The notes beneath the pieces were generated by a model. It was not told where the DNA came from. It worked only from the letters and a program-made list of their open reading frames with translations, and made no database searches. DNA of 64,000 nt from Rhodovulum steppense (GTDB lineage: Bacteria > Pseudomonadota > Alphaproteobacteria > Rhodobacterales > Rhodobacteraceae): NCBI RefSeq assembly GCF_004339675.1, contig NZ_SLVM01000016.1, positions 1 through 64,000 on the forward strand, in the 5' to 3' direction. This document shows positions 56,371 through 64,000 of this stretch, in pieces. Within the stretch, counting starts at the first letter, position 1. The number at the start of each line of letters is the position of its first letter. The position numbers were made by a program, and so were the translations under genes.

Positions 56371-57009
56371 ATGACACGCAAGCCCGGCCTGCTGGCCGCT
56401 TCATGCCTCGCGTTCATCGCGGGAAGCGCCCAGGCAGAAATCTGCGACTACAAACCCTCGAAGCTCGTCGGAAATGCGGCGACGGCGGTGGGGGCGTCCG
56501 TCGCCGGTGGTGCCGACGCCGCGGGTATCGCGTTGAAGGCGGCGGGGTATTACACGCTGTTGCATTCAGGGTCCGGCCTGACCCTGCTGGGATCGACGGC
56601 GGCCGGGGCGTCGGCGGCCGGAACCGTCGGAATTATCGCCGGGACGGCCGGTGCCATCGGCAGCATCGGAAGCGTGCTGATGGCTCCGGTAACGGTCGCT
56701 CTGGGCGCGGTCGCGTTCGTCGGCGCGGGGGCCTATGAGGGATTCTGTTACTTCCGGGTGGATCGTGTCACCGACCCCTATGATGTCCGACGGATCATCG
56801 AGAGCATCGCCGCCAATGACGACGCGGTTGCAATCGTCCGCACGGCGGACGGGGATGCGATGGAACTTCGGACCGATGGTGCTGTCGATACGTTCCTCTT
56901 GCGCAACCTGTATATCGCAGACGGCCAGTTGAAGCATCGGAAATGGGGGCCGGTTCCGAACCGGACACTCGGGCCGATCGTCTTCGCGGTGCCGCAAGAG
57001 GTGGAATAG
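56371..57009 (+). CDS. Secreted glycine/alanine-rich protein of unknown family
   Basis: A 212-residue protein I cannot place. Residues 1-22 are a Sec signal peptide (cleavage after GSAQA). The mature N-terminus has Cys25 (EICDYKPS). Residues about 34-127 are a long Gly/Ala/Ser-rich hydrophobic stretch with many GxxxG spacings. A second Cys follows in YEGFCYFRVDRV, and residues 130-212 are soluble, charged and likely alpha/beta. It could insert into a membrane or pack as a glycine zipper. It is flanked by two strong terminators and so is its own unit. Confidence 0.75.
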   Translation: MTRKPGLLAASCLAFIAGSAQAEICDYKPSKLVGNAATAVGASVAGGADAAGIALKAAGYYTLLHSGSGLTLLGSTAAGASAAGTVGIIAGTAGAIGSIGSVLMAPVTVALGAVAFVGAGAYEGFCYFRVDRVTDPYDVRRIIESIAANDDAVAIVRTADGDAMELRTDGAVDTFLLRNLYIADGQLKHRKWGPVPNRTLGPIVFAVPQEVE

Positions 57010-57046
57010 GGCGCCCGCGCCATCCATCCTCCGCGACGGATTGCAA

Positions 57047-57072
57047 GGGGGCCGCGTTCGCGGCCCCCTTTT
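57047..57072 (+). terminator. Terminator after the secreted Gly-rich gene
   Basis: GGGGGCCGCG (57047-57056) pairs with CGCGGCCCCC (57059-57068), followed by TTTTCG. Nearly the same stem as the groESL terminator 750 bases upstream. Confidence 0.85.
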
Positions 57073-57180
57073 CGTTGCCCGGGGATTGGGCAGCGGGTGG
57101 GCGGGGCCGGGCCGGAATGCGGGGCGGATGTTGCCCCTGCGGCGGCTGCGCGTAGAGTGGCGGGGATGGAGGGACGCGCG

Positions 57181-58632
57181 ATGGATCACCGCCGGGAAAT
57201 CAGATTCCTGCTGAATGGCGAGGAGGTTCGCCTGGCCGAGGTCGGCGCCGAGGACATGGCGCTGGATTTCCTGCGCCTTCGGCGTCGCCTGACCGGCACC
57301 AAGGAGGGCTGCGCCGAGGGCGATTGCGGGGCCTGCACGGTGCTGGTGGGGCGGCTGGCCGGGGGCGGGCTGGTCTATGAGCCGGTCAATGCCTGCATCC
57401 GCCCGCTGGCCACGCTGGACGGCTGCCATGTGGTGACGGTCGAGCATCTGGCGGGGCCGGGAGGGGGCTTGCATCCGGTGCAGGCGGCGATGGTCGCGCA
57501 TCACGGCAGCCAGTGCGGATTCTGCACGCCGGGGATCGTGATGGCGCTGGTGGCGCTGTGGCTTTCGACGCCTGCGCCGGGGCGCGAGGCGGTCGAGGAG
57601 GCGCTTCAGGGCAATCTGTGCCGCTGCACGGGCTATGCGCCGATCCTGCGCGCGGCCGAGGCGATGGACGGGTTCGGGGACCGTGCGGCCGATCCGCTGG
57701 TGACGGGCCGTGCCGAGGTCGCGGCGCGGCTGGCGGGGCTGCGCGACGGGCGGCGGGTCGAGGTGGCGCGTGGGGAAAGCCGGGCGATCCTGCCTGCGGA
57801 TGTGGAGGATTTCGCCGCCCTTCTGGCCGAGATGCCCGACGCGGTGGTGGTGGCGGGGGCGACCGATGTGGGGCTGTGGGTGACCAAGGGGCTGCGGCGC
57901 ATTTCGCCCGCGATCCTTGTCGGCCATCTCGATGCGCTGCGGCGGGTCGAGACGCGCGACGGCGCGCTGCATCTGGGCGCGGGCGCCAGCTATGCCGAGG
58001 CGCAAGGCCCGCTGGTCGCGGGTTTTCCGCATCTGGCGGGCTACTGGTCGCGGATCGGCGGGCCGCAGGTGCGCGCGGCGGGCACGATCGGGGGCAATAT
58101 CGCGAACGGCTCGCCCATCGGGGACACGCCGCCCGCCTTGATCGCGCTGGGGGCCGAGGTGGTGCTGCGCCGGGGCGATGTGCGGCGGGTGCTGCCGCTG
58201 GAGGCGTTCTTTGTGGAGTATGGCCGACAGGACCGCGCGCCGGGGGAGTTCGTCGAGAGCCTGCGCATTCCGCTTTCGGGGCCGGGGACGCGGCATGCCG
58301 CCTACAAGATATCGAAACGGCGGGACGAGGATATCTCGACCCTGGCCGCCGCCTTTGCCGTGACGGTCGAGGGCGGGATCGTGAGGGCGGCGCGGATCGC
58401 CCTTGGCGGCATGGCCGGGGTGCCGAAGCGGGCCGCCCATGCCGAGGCGGCGCTGGTGGGGCGGCCATGGTGCGAGGCCTCGCTGGTCGCGGCCGCGGCG
58501 GATCTGCCGCGCGATTTCACGCCGCTGACCGACTGGCGCGGCACGGCCGAGTACCGGATGAAGGTCGCGCAGAACCTGTTCCGGCGGTTCTGGCTGGAGC
58601 AGGGCGAGGCCCGGACCGGAGGTGCGGCATGA
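57181..58632 (+). CDS. xdhA: Xanthine dehydrogenase small subunit (Fe-S/FAD)
   Basis: A 483-residue electron-transfer subunit. N-terminal plant-type [2Fe-2S]: Cys44, 49, 52, 72 (CAEGDCGACT). Second [2Fe-2S]: Cys112, 115, 147, 149. FAD domain from about 195 (VVAGATDVGLWVTKGL, GGNIANGSPIGDTPP). Starts at ATG 57181, preceded by GGAGGGA; an ATG at 57166 is less well placed. Overlaps xdhB by 4 bases. Confidence 0.94.
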   Translation: MDHRREIRFLLNGEEVRLAEVGAEDMALDFLRLRRRLTGTKEGCAEGDCGACTVLVGRLAGGGLVYEPVNACIRPLATLDGCHVVTVEHLAGPGGGLHPVQAAMVAHHGSQCGFCTPGIVMALVALWLSTPAPGREAVEEALQGNLCRCTGYAPILRAAEAMDGFGDRAADPLVTGRAEVAARLAGLRDGRRVEVARGESRAILPADVEDFAALLAEMPDAVVVAGATDVGLWVTKGLRRISPAILVGHLDALRRVETRDGALHLGAGASYAEAQGPLVAGFPHLAGYWSRIGGPQVRAAGTIGGNIANGSPIGDTPPALIALGAEVVLRRGDVRRVLPLEAFFVEYGRQDRAPGEFVESLRIPLSGPGTRHAAYKISKRRDEDISTLAAAFAVTVEGGIVRAARIALGGMAGVPKRAAHAEAALVGRPWCEASLVAAAADLPRDFTPLTDWRGTAEYRMKVAQNLFRRFWLEQGEARTGGAA

Positions 58633-60941
58633 AGGGGGATGCGGCCATCAGCGGCGCGGTCCATCGCGACCGGCCGCACGATTCGGCGGAAAAGCATGTC
58701 ACCGGACGGGCCGATTATACCGATGACATCCCCGAACCGCTGGGCACGCTGCATGCCTGTCTGGGGCTGGCAGAGGTGGCGCATGGGCGGCTGACCGGAC
58801 TTGACCTGTCGGCGGTTCTGGCCGCGCCGGGCGTTGTCGGGGTTCTGACGGCTGCGGACATTCCGGGGCGGAACGATATCAGCCCGAACGGCACCGGCGA
58901 TGACCCGGTCTTTCCCGTCGCGACCGTCGCCTTTCACGGTCAGCCGCTGTTTGCCGTGATCGCCGAAACCCGCGAGGCGGCGCGGCGGGCGGCGGTGCTG
59001 GCGCGTGCCGAGATCGACCCGCTGCCCGCGGCCATCACCATCGAACAGGCGCTGGCGGTGGGCTATCCGGACGTGACCGCGCCGCTGGTGCTGGAACGCG
59101 GCGCGGTCGGTCCGGCGCTTGCGGCGGCACCCCACCGGATCACCGGCCGGATGACGGTCGGCGGGCAGGACCACATGTATCTGGAGGGCCAGATCGCCTT
59201 TGCGGTTCCGGGCGAGGATGATGAGGTCACGGTGCACGCCTCGACCCAGCACCCGACCGAGGTGCAGCAGATGGTGGCGCAGGTGCTGGGGGTGGCGGCC
59301 AATGCGGTCGTGGTGAACGTGCGGCGGATGGGGGGCGGTTTCGGCGGCAAGGAAACGCAGATGAACCTGTTCTGCGTGGTCGCGGCACTGGCGGCGAAAC
59401 GCTGGAACCGGCCCGTGAAAATCCGCCCCGACCGCGACCAGGACATGATCGCGACGGGCAAGCGGCATGACGTGGTGGTGGACTATGAGGTGGGCTTTGA
59501 TGCGGAGGGCGTGATTCATGGCGTGGATGCGACGATTGCCGCGCGCTGCGGGTTCTCGGCGGATCTGTCGGGGCCGGTGACGGACCGGGCGCTGTTTCAT
59601 GCCGACAATGCCTATTTCTACCCGGCGGTGCGGCTGCGCTCGCGCCCCCTGAAGACCGATACCGTCTCGAACACGGCCTTTCGCGGCTTCGGGGGCCCTC
59701 AGGGGATGATCGCGGCGGAGCGCATGATCGAGGAGATCGCCTATGCGCTGGGCCGCGATCCGCTGGAGATCCGCCGCGCGAATTTCTACCGCGAGGGGCG
59801 CGACCTGACCCCCTATCACCAGCGGGTGGAGGACATGATCCTGCCCCGGCTGGTCGCGGAACTGGAGGACAGCGCCGAATACGCCGCCCGCCGGGCCGCG
59901 GTGCTGGCGCATAACGCGCAAGGGGGGATCATCCGCAGGGGCATCGCGTTGACGCCGGTCAAGTTCGGCATCTCGTTCACCGCGACCTGGTACAATCAGG
60001 CGGGTGCCTTGATCCATGTCTACAAGGACGGTTCGATCCACCTGAACCATGGCGGCACCGAGATGGGGCAGGGGCTGAACACCAAGGTCGCGCAGGTGGT
60101 GGCGGACGCCTTTCAGGTGGATATCGAGCGGATCCGGATCACCAGGACGACGACCGAGAAGGTGCCGAATACCTCGGCCACCGCGGCCTCGTCGGGGTCG
60201 GATCTGAACGGGATGGCGGCGCTGGATGCCGCCGAGCAGATCAAGGCGCGGCTGGTCGGGTTTGCCGCCGAAAGCCGCGGCGTCGATCCGGCCGATGTGC
60301 GCTTTGCGCCCAACGAGGTGCGGATCGGGGGCGCGGCGGTGCCCTTCGACCGGCTGGTGCACGAGGCCTATATGGCGCGGGTGCATCTGTCGGCGGCGGG
60401 GTTCTACCGCACGCCGGATATCCACTGGGACCGGGCGGCGGGCAAGGGGCGGCCGTTCTATTACTTCGCCTATGGCGCGTCCTGTTCCGAGGTGTCGGTG
60501 GACACGCTGACCGGGGAATACCGGGTCGAGCGGGTGGATATCCTGCATGATGCGGGCCGGTCGCTGAATCCCGCGCTGGATCTGGGGCAGGTCGAGGGCG
60601 GGTTCGTGCAGGGGATGGGGTGGCTCACGACCGAGGAATTGTGGTGGGACGACCACGGGCGTCTGCGCACGCATGCGCCGTCCACCTACAAGATCCCGCT
60701 GGCCTCGGACATTCCGCGGGTCTTCAACGTGCGGCTCGCCGACTGGTCCGAGAATCGCGAAATGACGATCAAGCGGTCCAAGGCGGTGGGCGAGCCGCCC
60801 TTCATGCTGGCGATCTCGGTGCTTGAGGCGCTGTCGATGGCGGTGGCGAGCGTGGCGGAGTACCGCGAATGTCCGCGGCTGGACGCGCCCGCAACGCCCG
60901 AACGGGTGCTGATGGCCATCGAGCGGTTGCGCGGTGGCTGA
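58629..60941 (+). CDS. xdhB: Xanthine dehydrogenase large (molybdopterin) subunit
   Basis: A 770-residue catalytic subunit oxidising hypoxanthine and xanthine to urate. Molybdenum-cofactor motifs: RMGGGFGGKE near 235, FRGFGGPQGMIAAE near 350 and the active-site Glu loop VGEPPFMLAISVLEAL near 721-736. Length matches bacterial XdhB. Translationally coupled to both neighbours. Confidence 0.95.
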   Translation: MKGDAAISGAVHRDRPHDSAEKHVTGRADYTDDIPEPLGTLHACLGLAEVAHGRLTGLDLSAVLAAPGVVGVLTAADIPGRNDISPNGTGDDPVFPVATVAFHGQPLFAVIAETREAARRAAVLARAEIDPLPAAITIEQALAVGYPDVTAPLVLERGAVGPALAAAPHRITGRMTVGGQDHMYLEGQIAFAVPGEDDEVTVHASTQHPTEVQQMVAQVLGVAANAVVVNVRRMGGGFGGKETQMNLFCVVAALAAKRWNRPVKIRPDRDQDMIATGKRHDVVVDYEVGFDAEGVIHGVDATIAARCGFSADLSGPVTDRALFHADNAYFYPAVRLRSRPLKTDTVSNTAFRGFGGPQGMIAAERMIEEIAYALGRDPLEIRRANFYREGRDLTPYHQRVEDMILPRLVAELEDSAEYAARRAAVLAHNAQGGIIRRGIALTPVKFGISFTATWYNQAGALIHVYKDGSIHLNHGGTEMGQGLNTKVAQVVADAFQVDIERIRITRTTTEKVPNTSATAASSGSDLNGMAALDAAEQIKARLVGFAAESRGVDPADVRFAPNEVRIGGAAVPFDRLVHEAYMARVHLSAAGFYRTPDIHWDRAAGKGRPFYYFAYGASCSEVSVDTLTGEYRVERVDILHDAGRSLNPALDLGQVEGGFVQGMGWLTTEELWWDDHGRLRTHAPSTYKIPLASDIPRVFNVRLADWSENREMTIKRSKAVGEPPFMLAISVLEALSMAVASVAEYRECPRLDAPATPERVLMAIERLRGG

Positions 60942-61752
60942 GGCGTCGGGCTTCCTGTCGGCCCATCCGGACGCGGTCCTGGTGCGGCTGGAGGGGGTGC
61001 AGGGCTCGGCCCCGCGCGAGGCGGGGGCCTGGATGCTGGTGACGGCGGGGGCCTGTTTCGGCACGATCGGCGGCGGGCGGCTGGAATTCGACGCGATCGC
61101 GGCGGCGCGGGCGATGCTGGCCGCAGGCGAAGCCGCGCGCCGGATCGAGGTAGCCCTGGGCCCCGAGACCGGGCAATGCTGCGGCGGGCGCGTTGTCGTG
61201 GCGCTGACCCGGCTGGATGTGGCCGGACGGGCGGCGCTGCTGGCGGCCGAGCACGCGGCGGCGGACGCGCGCCCGCATGTGCTGATCCTGGGGGCGGGAC
61301 ATGTGGGCCGGGCGCTGGCCGGGTTGCTGGTGCAGATGCCGGTGCGGACCCTGCTGATCGACAGCCGCGCCGATCAGGTCGCGCAGGCGCCCCCGGGCGT
61401 CGAGGCGCGGCTGACCCCGCTGCCCGAGGCCGAGATCCGCGCGGCCCCGCCCGGCGCGGCCCATGTGGTGCTGACCCACGATCACGGGCTGGATTTCCTG
61501 CTGGTGGCCGAGGCGCTGGCGCGGGACGACGCGGCCTATGTCGGGATGATCGGCTCGGCCAGCAAGCGCGCGCGGCTCTTGCGGTTCCTGGCCGAGCGGG
61601 GCGTTGCGCATCGGGGGCTGACCTGCCCCATCGGCGCGGCCGGGGCGGGCGACAAGCGGCCTGCGGTGATCGCGGCCTTCGTGCTGGCCGAGATCATGGC
61701 GGCGCTGGGTGCGCGGGCGGCAGAGGCCGCTTGCATTGCAGCGGATATCTGA
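60934..61752 (+). CDS. xdhC: Xanthine dehydrogenase accessory protein XdhC
   Basis: A 272-residue factor that binds the molybdenum cofactor, promotes its sulfuration and inserts it into XdhB. The N-terminal XdhC/CoxI motif has GSAPREAGAWMLVT and GTIGGGRLEFDAI. The Rossmann-like C-terminus has HVLILGAGHVGRALAGLL near 112 and YVGMIGSASKRARLL near 198. Its GTG start overlaps the end of xdhB by 8 bases. Confidence 0.92.
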   Translation: MAEASGFLSAHPDAVLVRLEGVQGSAPREAGAWMLVTAGACFGTIGGGRLEFDAIAAARAMLAAGEAARRIEVALGPETGQCCGGRVVVALTRLDVAGRAALLAAEHAAADARPHVLILGAGHVGRALAGLLVQMPVRTLLIDSRADQVAQAPPGVEARLTPLPEAEIRAAPPGAAHVVLTHDHGLDFLLVAEALARDDAAYVGMIGSASKRARLLRFLAERGVAHRGLTCPIGAAGAGDKRPAVIAAFVLAEIMAALGARAAEAACIAADI

Positions 61753-61873
61753 TAGTTTCACTCAACATTGACGGCCGCGCGAACGGCCCGCGATCCAGCG
61801 ACGCCGGGACGGTTGCGTTTCCCGGCCAGCCAGGCAGCATTCCGAGACAGTCGAAACGGAAAGGGAGCCTCCG

Positions 61874-62929
61874 ATGGAAGCGGGCGAAAACGTGACTCCG
61901 GACAGGATCAGGGCCGTCCGGGCCGAGAAATCCACCATGCGCAGCCGCGATCTGGCCGACAGCCTGGGCGCGGCCGAGGCGCAGGTTCTGGCCGCGCAAT
62001 GCGGCGCGGGCGTGACCCGGATCGCGGCGCATCCCGACGGGTTGATGCCGCTGATGCCCGGGTTCGGCGTGGCGATGGCGCTGACCCGGAACGACAGCGC
62101 GGTGATCGAGAAGACGGGAGTCTATGGCGATTACACGCCGGGCGAGCATGCCGCGATGGTGCTGAGCCCGGCGATCGACCTGCGCATCTTTCCCCGCCAC
62201 TGGGTCCATGGCTTCGCGGTCGAGGAGCAGAAGGGCGGCAAGATCCGCCGCTCGCTCCAGATCTTCGATGCGGCGGGCGATGCGGTCCACAAGATCTATC
62301 TGGGCGAGGACGGGATCGAGGCCGAATGGGCGGCATTGCTGGCCGCGCTGCGGATGGAGGATCAGTCTGACAGCCTGCGCGTTGCGCCGCGCGAGCCGGT
62401 GGAACCGGCGAAATCCGACCCCGCCAAGGCCGGGCGGCTGCGCGAGGAATGGGACCGGCTGACCGACACGCATCAGTTCCTGCAAATGGTACGCAAGCTC
62501 AGGATGAACCGGCTGGGCGCCTATCGCATCGCGGGCGCGCCGCTTGTGCGGGCGCTGGACCCGGCCGGGATGAGCGGGCTGCTTGACGGGCTGGCGGAAC
62601 GCGCCCTGCCCTTCATGCTGTTCGTCGGAAACCAGGGCTGCATTGAAATCCACGGCGGCCCGGCGGCGAATATCAAGCCGACGGGGCCCTGGCTGAACAT
62701 CCTCGATCCCGATTTCAACCTGCATCTGCGCGGCGATCATGTGGCCGAGCTTTGGGCCGTGACCAAGCCGACGAAACGCGGCCCGGCCGTCTCGGTCGAG
62801 GCGTTCGATGCGCGGGGCGCGCTGATCCTGCAAGCCTTTGGCATGCGGCAGGGCGAGGTCGATCACACGCCCGTCTGGGACGAACTGGTGGCGACGCTGC
62901 CCGGTCTGGACGAGGAGGTGCCCGCATGA
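61874..62929 (+). CDS. hmuS: Hemin-degrading factor HmuS/HemS
   Basis: A 351-residue cytoplasmic heme-binding/degrading protein with two tandem HemS repeats (about 20-165, 200-345). The conserved pieces GVYGDYTPGEHAAM and GPWLNILDPDFNLHLRGDHV are visible. AAAGGGAG precedes the ATG. Upstream is a 121-base gap with an AT-rich patch (GATATCTGATAGTTTCAC) that may hold an iron-responsive promoter; no box was identified with confidence. Overlaps hmuT by 4 bases. Confidence 0.9.
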   Translation: MEAGENVTPDRIRAVRAEKSTMRSRDLADSLGAAEAQVLAAQCGAGVTRIAAHPDGLMPLMPGFGVAMALTRNDSAVIEKTGVYGDYTPGEHAAMVLSPAIDLRIFPRHWVHGFAVEEQKGGKIRRSLQIFDAAGDAVHKIYLGEDGIEAEWAALLAALRMEDQSDSLRVAPREPVEPAKSDPAKAGRLREEWDRLTDTHQFLQMVRKLRMNRLGAYRIAGAPLVRALDPAGMSGLLDGLAERALPFMLFVGNQGCIEIHGGPAANIKPTGPWLNILDPDFNLHLRGDHVAELWAVTKPTKRGPAVSVEAFDARGALILQAFGMRQGEVDHTPVWDELVATLPGLDEEVPA

Positions 62930-63756
62930 TCCGCGCGCTGGCCCTTGTCGCGGTGCTGGCGGGCGCATTGCCCGCCGCGGCGTCCGACCGGATCGTGTCG
63001 GTCGGCGGCGCGGTCACCGAAATCGTCCATGCGCTGGGCGAGGGGCACCGGCTGGTCGGGCGCGACACGACCTCGACCTATCCGCAGGCGGTGCGCGATC
63101 TGCCCGATGTGGGCTATGCCCGCCGCCTGTCGCCCGAGGGGCTGTTGTCGGTGAACCCCGATCTGATCCTCGCCGAGGAAGGCGCAGGCCCGCCCGAGAC
63201 GGTCGATCTGCTGCGCACCGCCGCGATTCCCTTTGTCGAGATCCCCGACGGGCATGACCGCGCCGCCGTGCTGGCCAAGATCGAGGCGGTGGCCGATGCG
63301 CTGGGCGTGCCCGACAAGGGCGCTGCGCTGGCCGCAGAGGTGGGCGCCGCGCTGGATGCGGCCGCCGCCGAGGCCGCCGGGGGTCCGGGGCCGAAGGTCA
63401 TGTTCGTGATGTCGGTGCAGGGCGGGCGGGTGCTGGCGGCGGGGCGGAACACCGCCGCGGACGGCATCATCCGGCTGGCGGGCGGCGAGAACGCGATCCG
63501 CGACTTCGAGGGCTACAAGCCGCTGACCGACGAGGCGGTGACACTTGCCGCGCCCGACGTGATCCTGATGATGGCGCGCGAAGGCGCCGCGGACGGGGCC
63601 GATCAGGTGCTGGACCATCCCGCGATCCGCACGACGCCCGCGGGCCGGGCGCGGGCGCTGGTGCGGATGGACGGGCTGTTCCTGCTGGGCTTCGGCCCGC
63701 GGACGGGGGACGCGGTGCGCGAGTTGTCGGCCGCGCTGGCCAAGGCGGGGAGCTGA
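62926..63756 (+). CDS. hmuT: Periplasmic hemin-binding protein HmuT
   Basis: A 276-residue ABC binding protein with signal peptide (cleavage after about residue 19). Class III fold: RIVSVGGAVTEIVHALGEG near 22-40, the GYARRLSPEGLLSVNPDLIL segment, and a long backbone helix. Captures heme delivered across the outer membrane. Follows hmuS with ATGA overlap. Confidence 0.9.
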   Translation: MIRALALVAVLAGALPAAASDRIVSVGGAVTEIVHALGEGHRLVGRDTTSTYPQAVRDLPDVGYARRLSPEGLLSVNPDLILAEEGAGPPETVDLLRTAAIPFVEIPDGHDRAAVLAKIEAVADALGVPDKGAALAAEVGAALDAAAAEAAGGPGPKVMFVMSVQGGRVLAAGRNTAADGIIRLAGGENAIRDFEGYKPLTDEAVTLAAPDVILMMAREGAADGADQVLDHPAIRTTPAGRARALVRMDGLFLLGFGPRTGDAVRELSAALAKAGS

Positions 63757-63760
63757 TCCG

Positions 63761-64000
63761 ATGGTCGCGATCAGCCCCGACAGCGCCCCGACCGTGCAGG
63801 GCTGGGACCGCGGCGCGCAGGCCCGGCGGGTCACGCTGCTGCTGGTCGTGGCGCTGGGGGGTATGTCGGTCTTCAGCCTGACGGTGGGGGCGGCGGGCAC
63901 CTCGCCCTGGGCGGTGCTGGCCGACATGATCGCGGGGCGCGAGGTGTCGCTGGCCGACCGGGTCGTGCTGTTCGAAATCCGCCTGCCGCGGCTGGTGCTG
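63761..64000 (+). CDS. hmuU: Hemin ABC transporter permease HmuU (partial, cut by window edge)
   Basis: The first 80 codons of a FecCD-type permease. One membrane helix (LLLVVALGGMSVFSLTVGAAG) and the family motif EIRLPRLVL at the cut. It starts 4 bases after hmuT. The ATPase hmuV is expected beyond the window. Confidence 0.88.
   Translation, partial: MVAISPDSAPTVQGWDRGAQARRVTLLLVVALGGMSVFSLTVGAAGTSPWAVLADMIAGREVSLADRVVLFEIRLPRLVL

Noticed and set aside
58302..61064. A 920-codon minus-strand frame opposite xdhB
   Set aside because: Same cause: its composition is biased and it lies antiparallel to an obvious xanthine dehydrogenase.
61753..61873. A specific Fur, Irr or RirA box before hmuS
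   Set aside because: The AT-rich patch does not match any of these consensus sites well enough to name one.

Overview
The window is about 64 kb of very GC-rich chromosomal DNA from an alphaproteobacterium, most likely a member of the Rhodobacteraceae. The genus cannot be fixed from sequence alone. Evidence: a MipZ-type ParA ATPase, a split b/b' F0 ATP synthase operon led by AtpI, the TrmD N-terminal extension usual in this family, a CIRCE-controlled groESL operon, a glcDEF glycolate oxidase operon, an OxyR-katG divergon, and an intergenic repeat beginning CTTCTTCTGGC that I associate with Rhodobacteraceae genomes. I saw no rRNA or tRNA genes, CRISPR array, prophage or large genomic island. 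The only mobile DNA is the 3' end of an IS5-family transposase at the left edge, next to a REP-like palindrome.

Layout. 1-0.27 kb: IS remnant and REP palindrome. 0.3-6.7 kb (minus strand): translation and export cluster ffh, chorismate mutase, rpsP, bluB, rimM, a small membrane protein, trmD, rplS, rpmE, followed by a separately promoted mipZ. 6.9-9.8 kb: azoR with a divergent LysR regulator, an EamA exporter and an ArsR regulator. 9.9-12.5 kb: F0 ATP synthase operon (atpI, atpB, atpE, b', b). 12.6-16.8 kb: FadR-type regulator, OmpA-like lipoprotein, O6-alkylguanine methyltransferase, nth and a PfkB sugar/nucleoside kinase. 16.9-21.7 kb: S8 protease, HIT protein and a polyamine-type ABC importer without its binding protein. 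21.8-27.9 kb: rRNA pseudouridine synthase, ABC-2 ATPase, zinc-finger protein, thioredoxin-fold protein, polA and a DUF1285 protein. 27.9-34.6 kb: MoxR / DUF58 / DUF4159 / vWA-like four-gene operon. 34.7-36.1 kb: lipoprotein and DUF599 protein. 36.2-40.2 kb: glcDEF. 40.2-43.9 kb: two tandem trypsin-like proteases, Hsp20 and a MgtC/DUF4010 membrane protein. 43.8-48.9 kb: oxyR, katG, prs and a chromene-carboxylate isomerase-like protein. 49.1-54.0 kb (minus strand): threonine aldolase, ycgN, ribF, maoC, a HAD hydrolase and ppaC. 54.2-57.0 kb: groES-groEL and a novel secreted glycine-rich protein. 57.2-61.8 kb: xdhABC. 61.9-64 kb: heme use genes hmuS, hmuT and hmuU, the last cut by the window edge.

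Most genes are core housekeeping. They sit in tight operons with frequent 4-nt stop/start overlaps. Several control sites are legible: a CIRCE element, a palindromic operator between oxyR and katG, a GntR-type inverted repeat over the glc promoter, an ArsR operator, and sigma70-like promoters before atp, mipZ, ppaC and groES. The atp promoter overlaps the apparent ATG of atpI and so points to a downstream GTG start.

I found no clear new defence or mobile system. The least explained features are: (i) a three-copy two-hairpin intergenic element whose first stem keeps pairing despite base changes, (ii) an 11-bp tandem repeat with the same core at two loci 44 kb apart, (iii) a secreted protein with a long Gly/Ala-rich hydrophobic core just after groEL, (iv) a leaderless subtilisin-like protease and a twin pair of exported trypsin-like proteases, and (v) bluB placed between rpsP and rimM.
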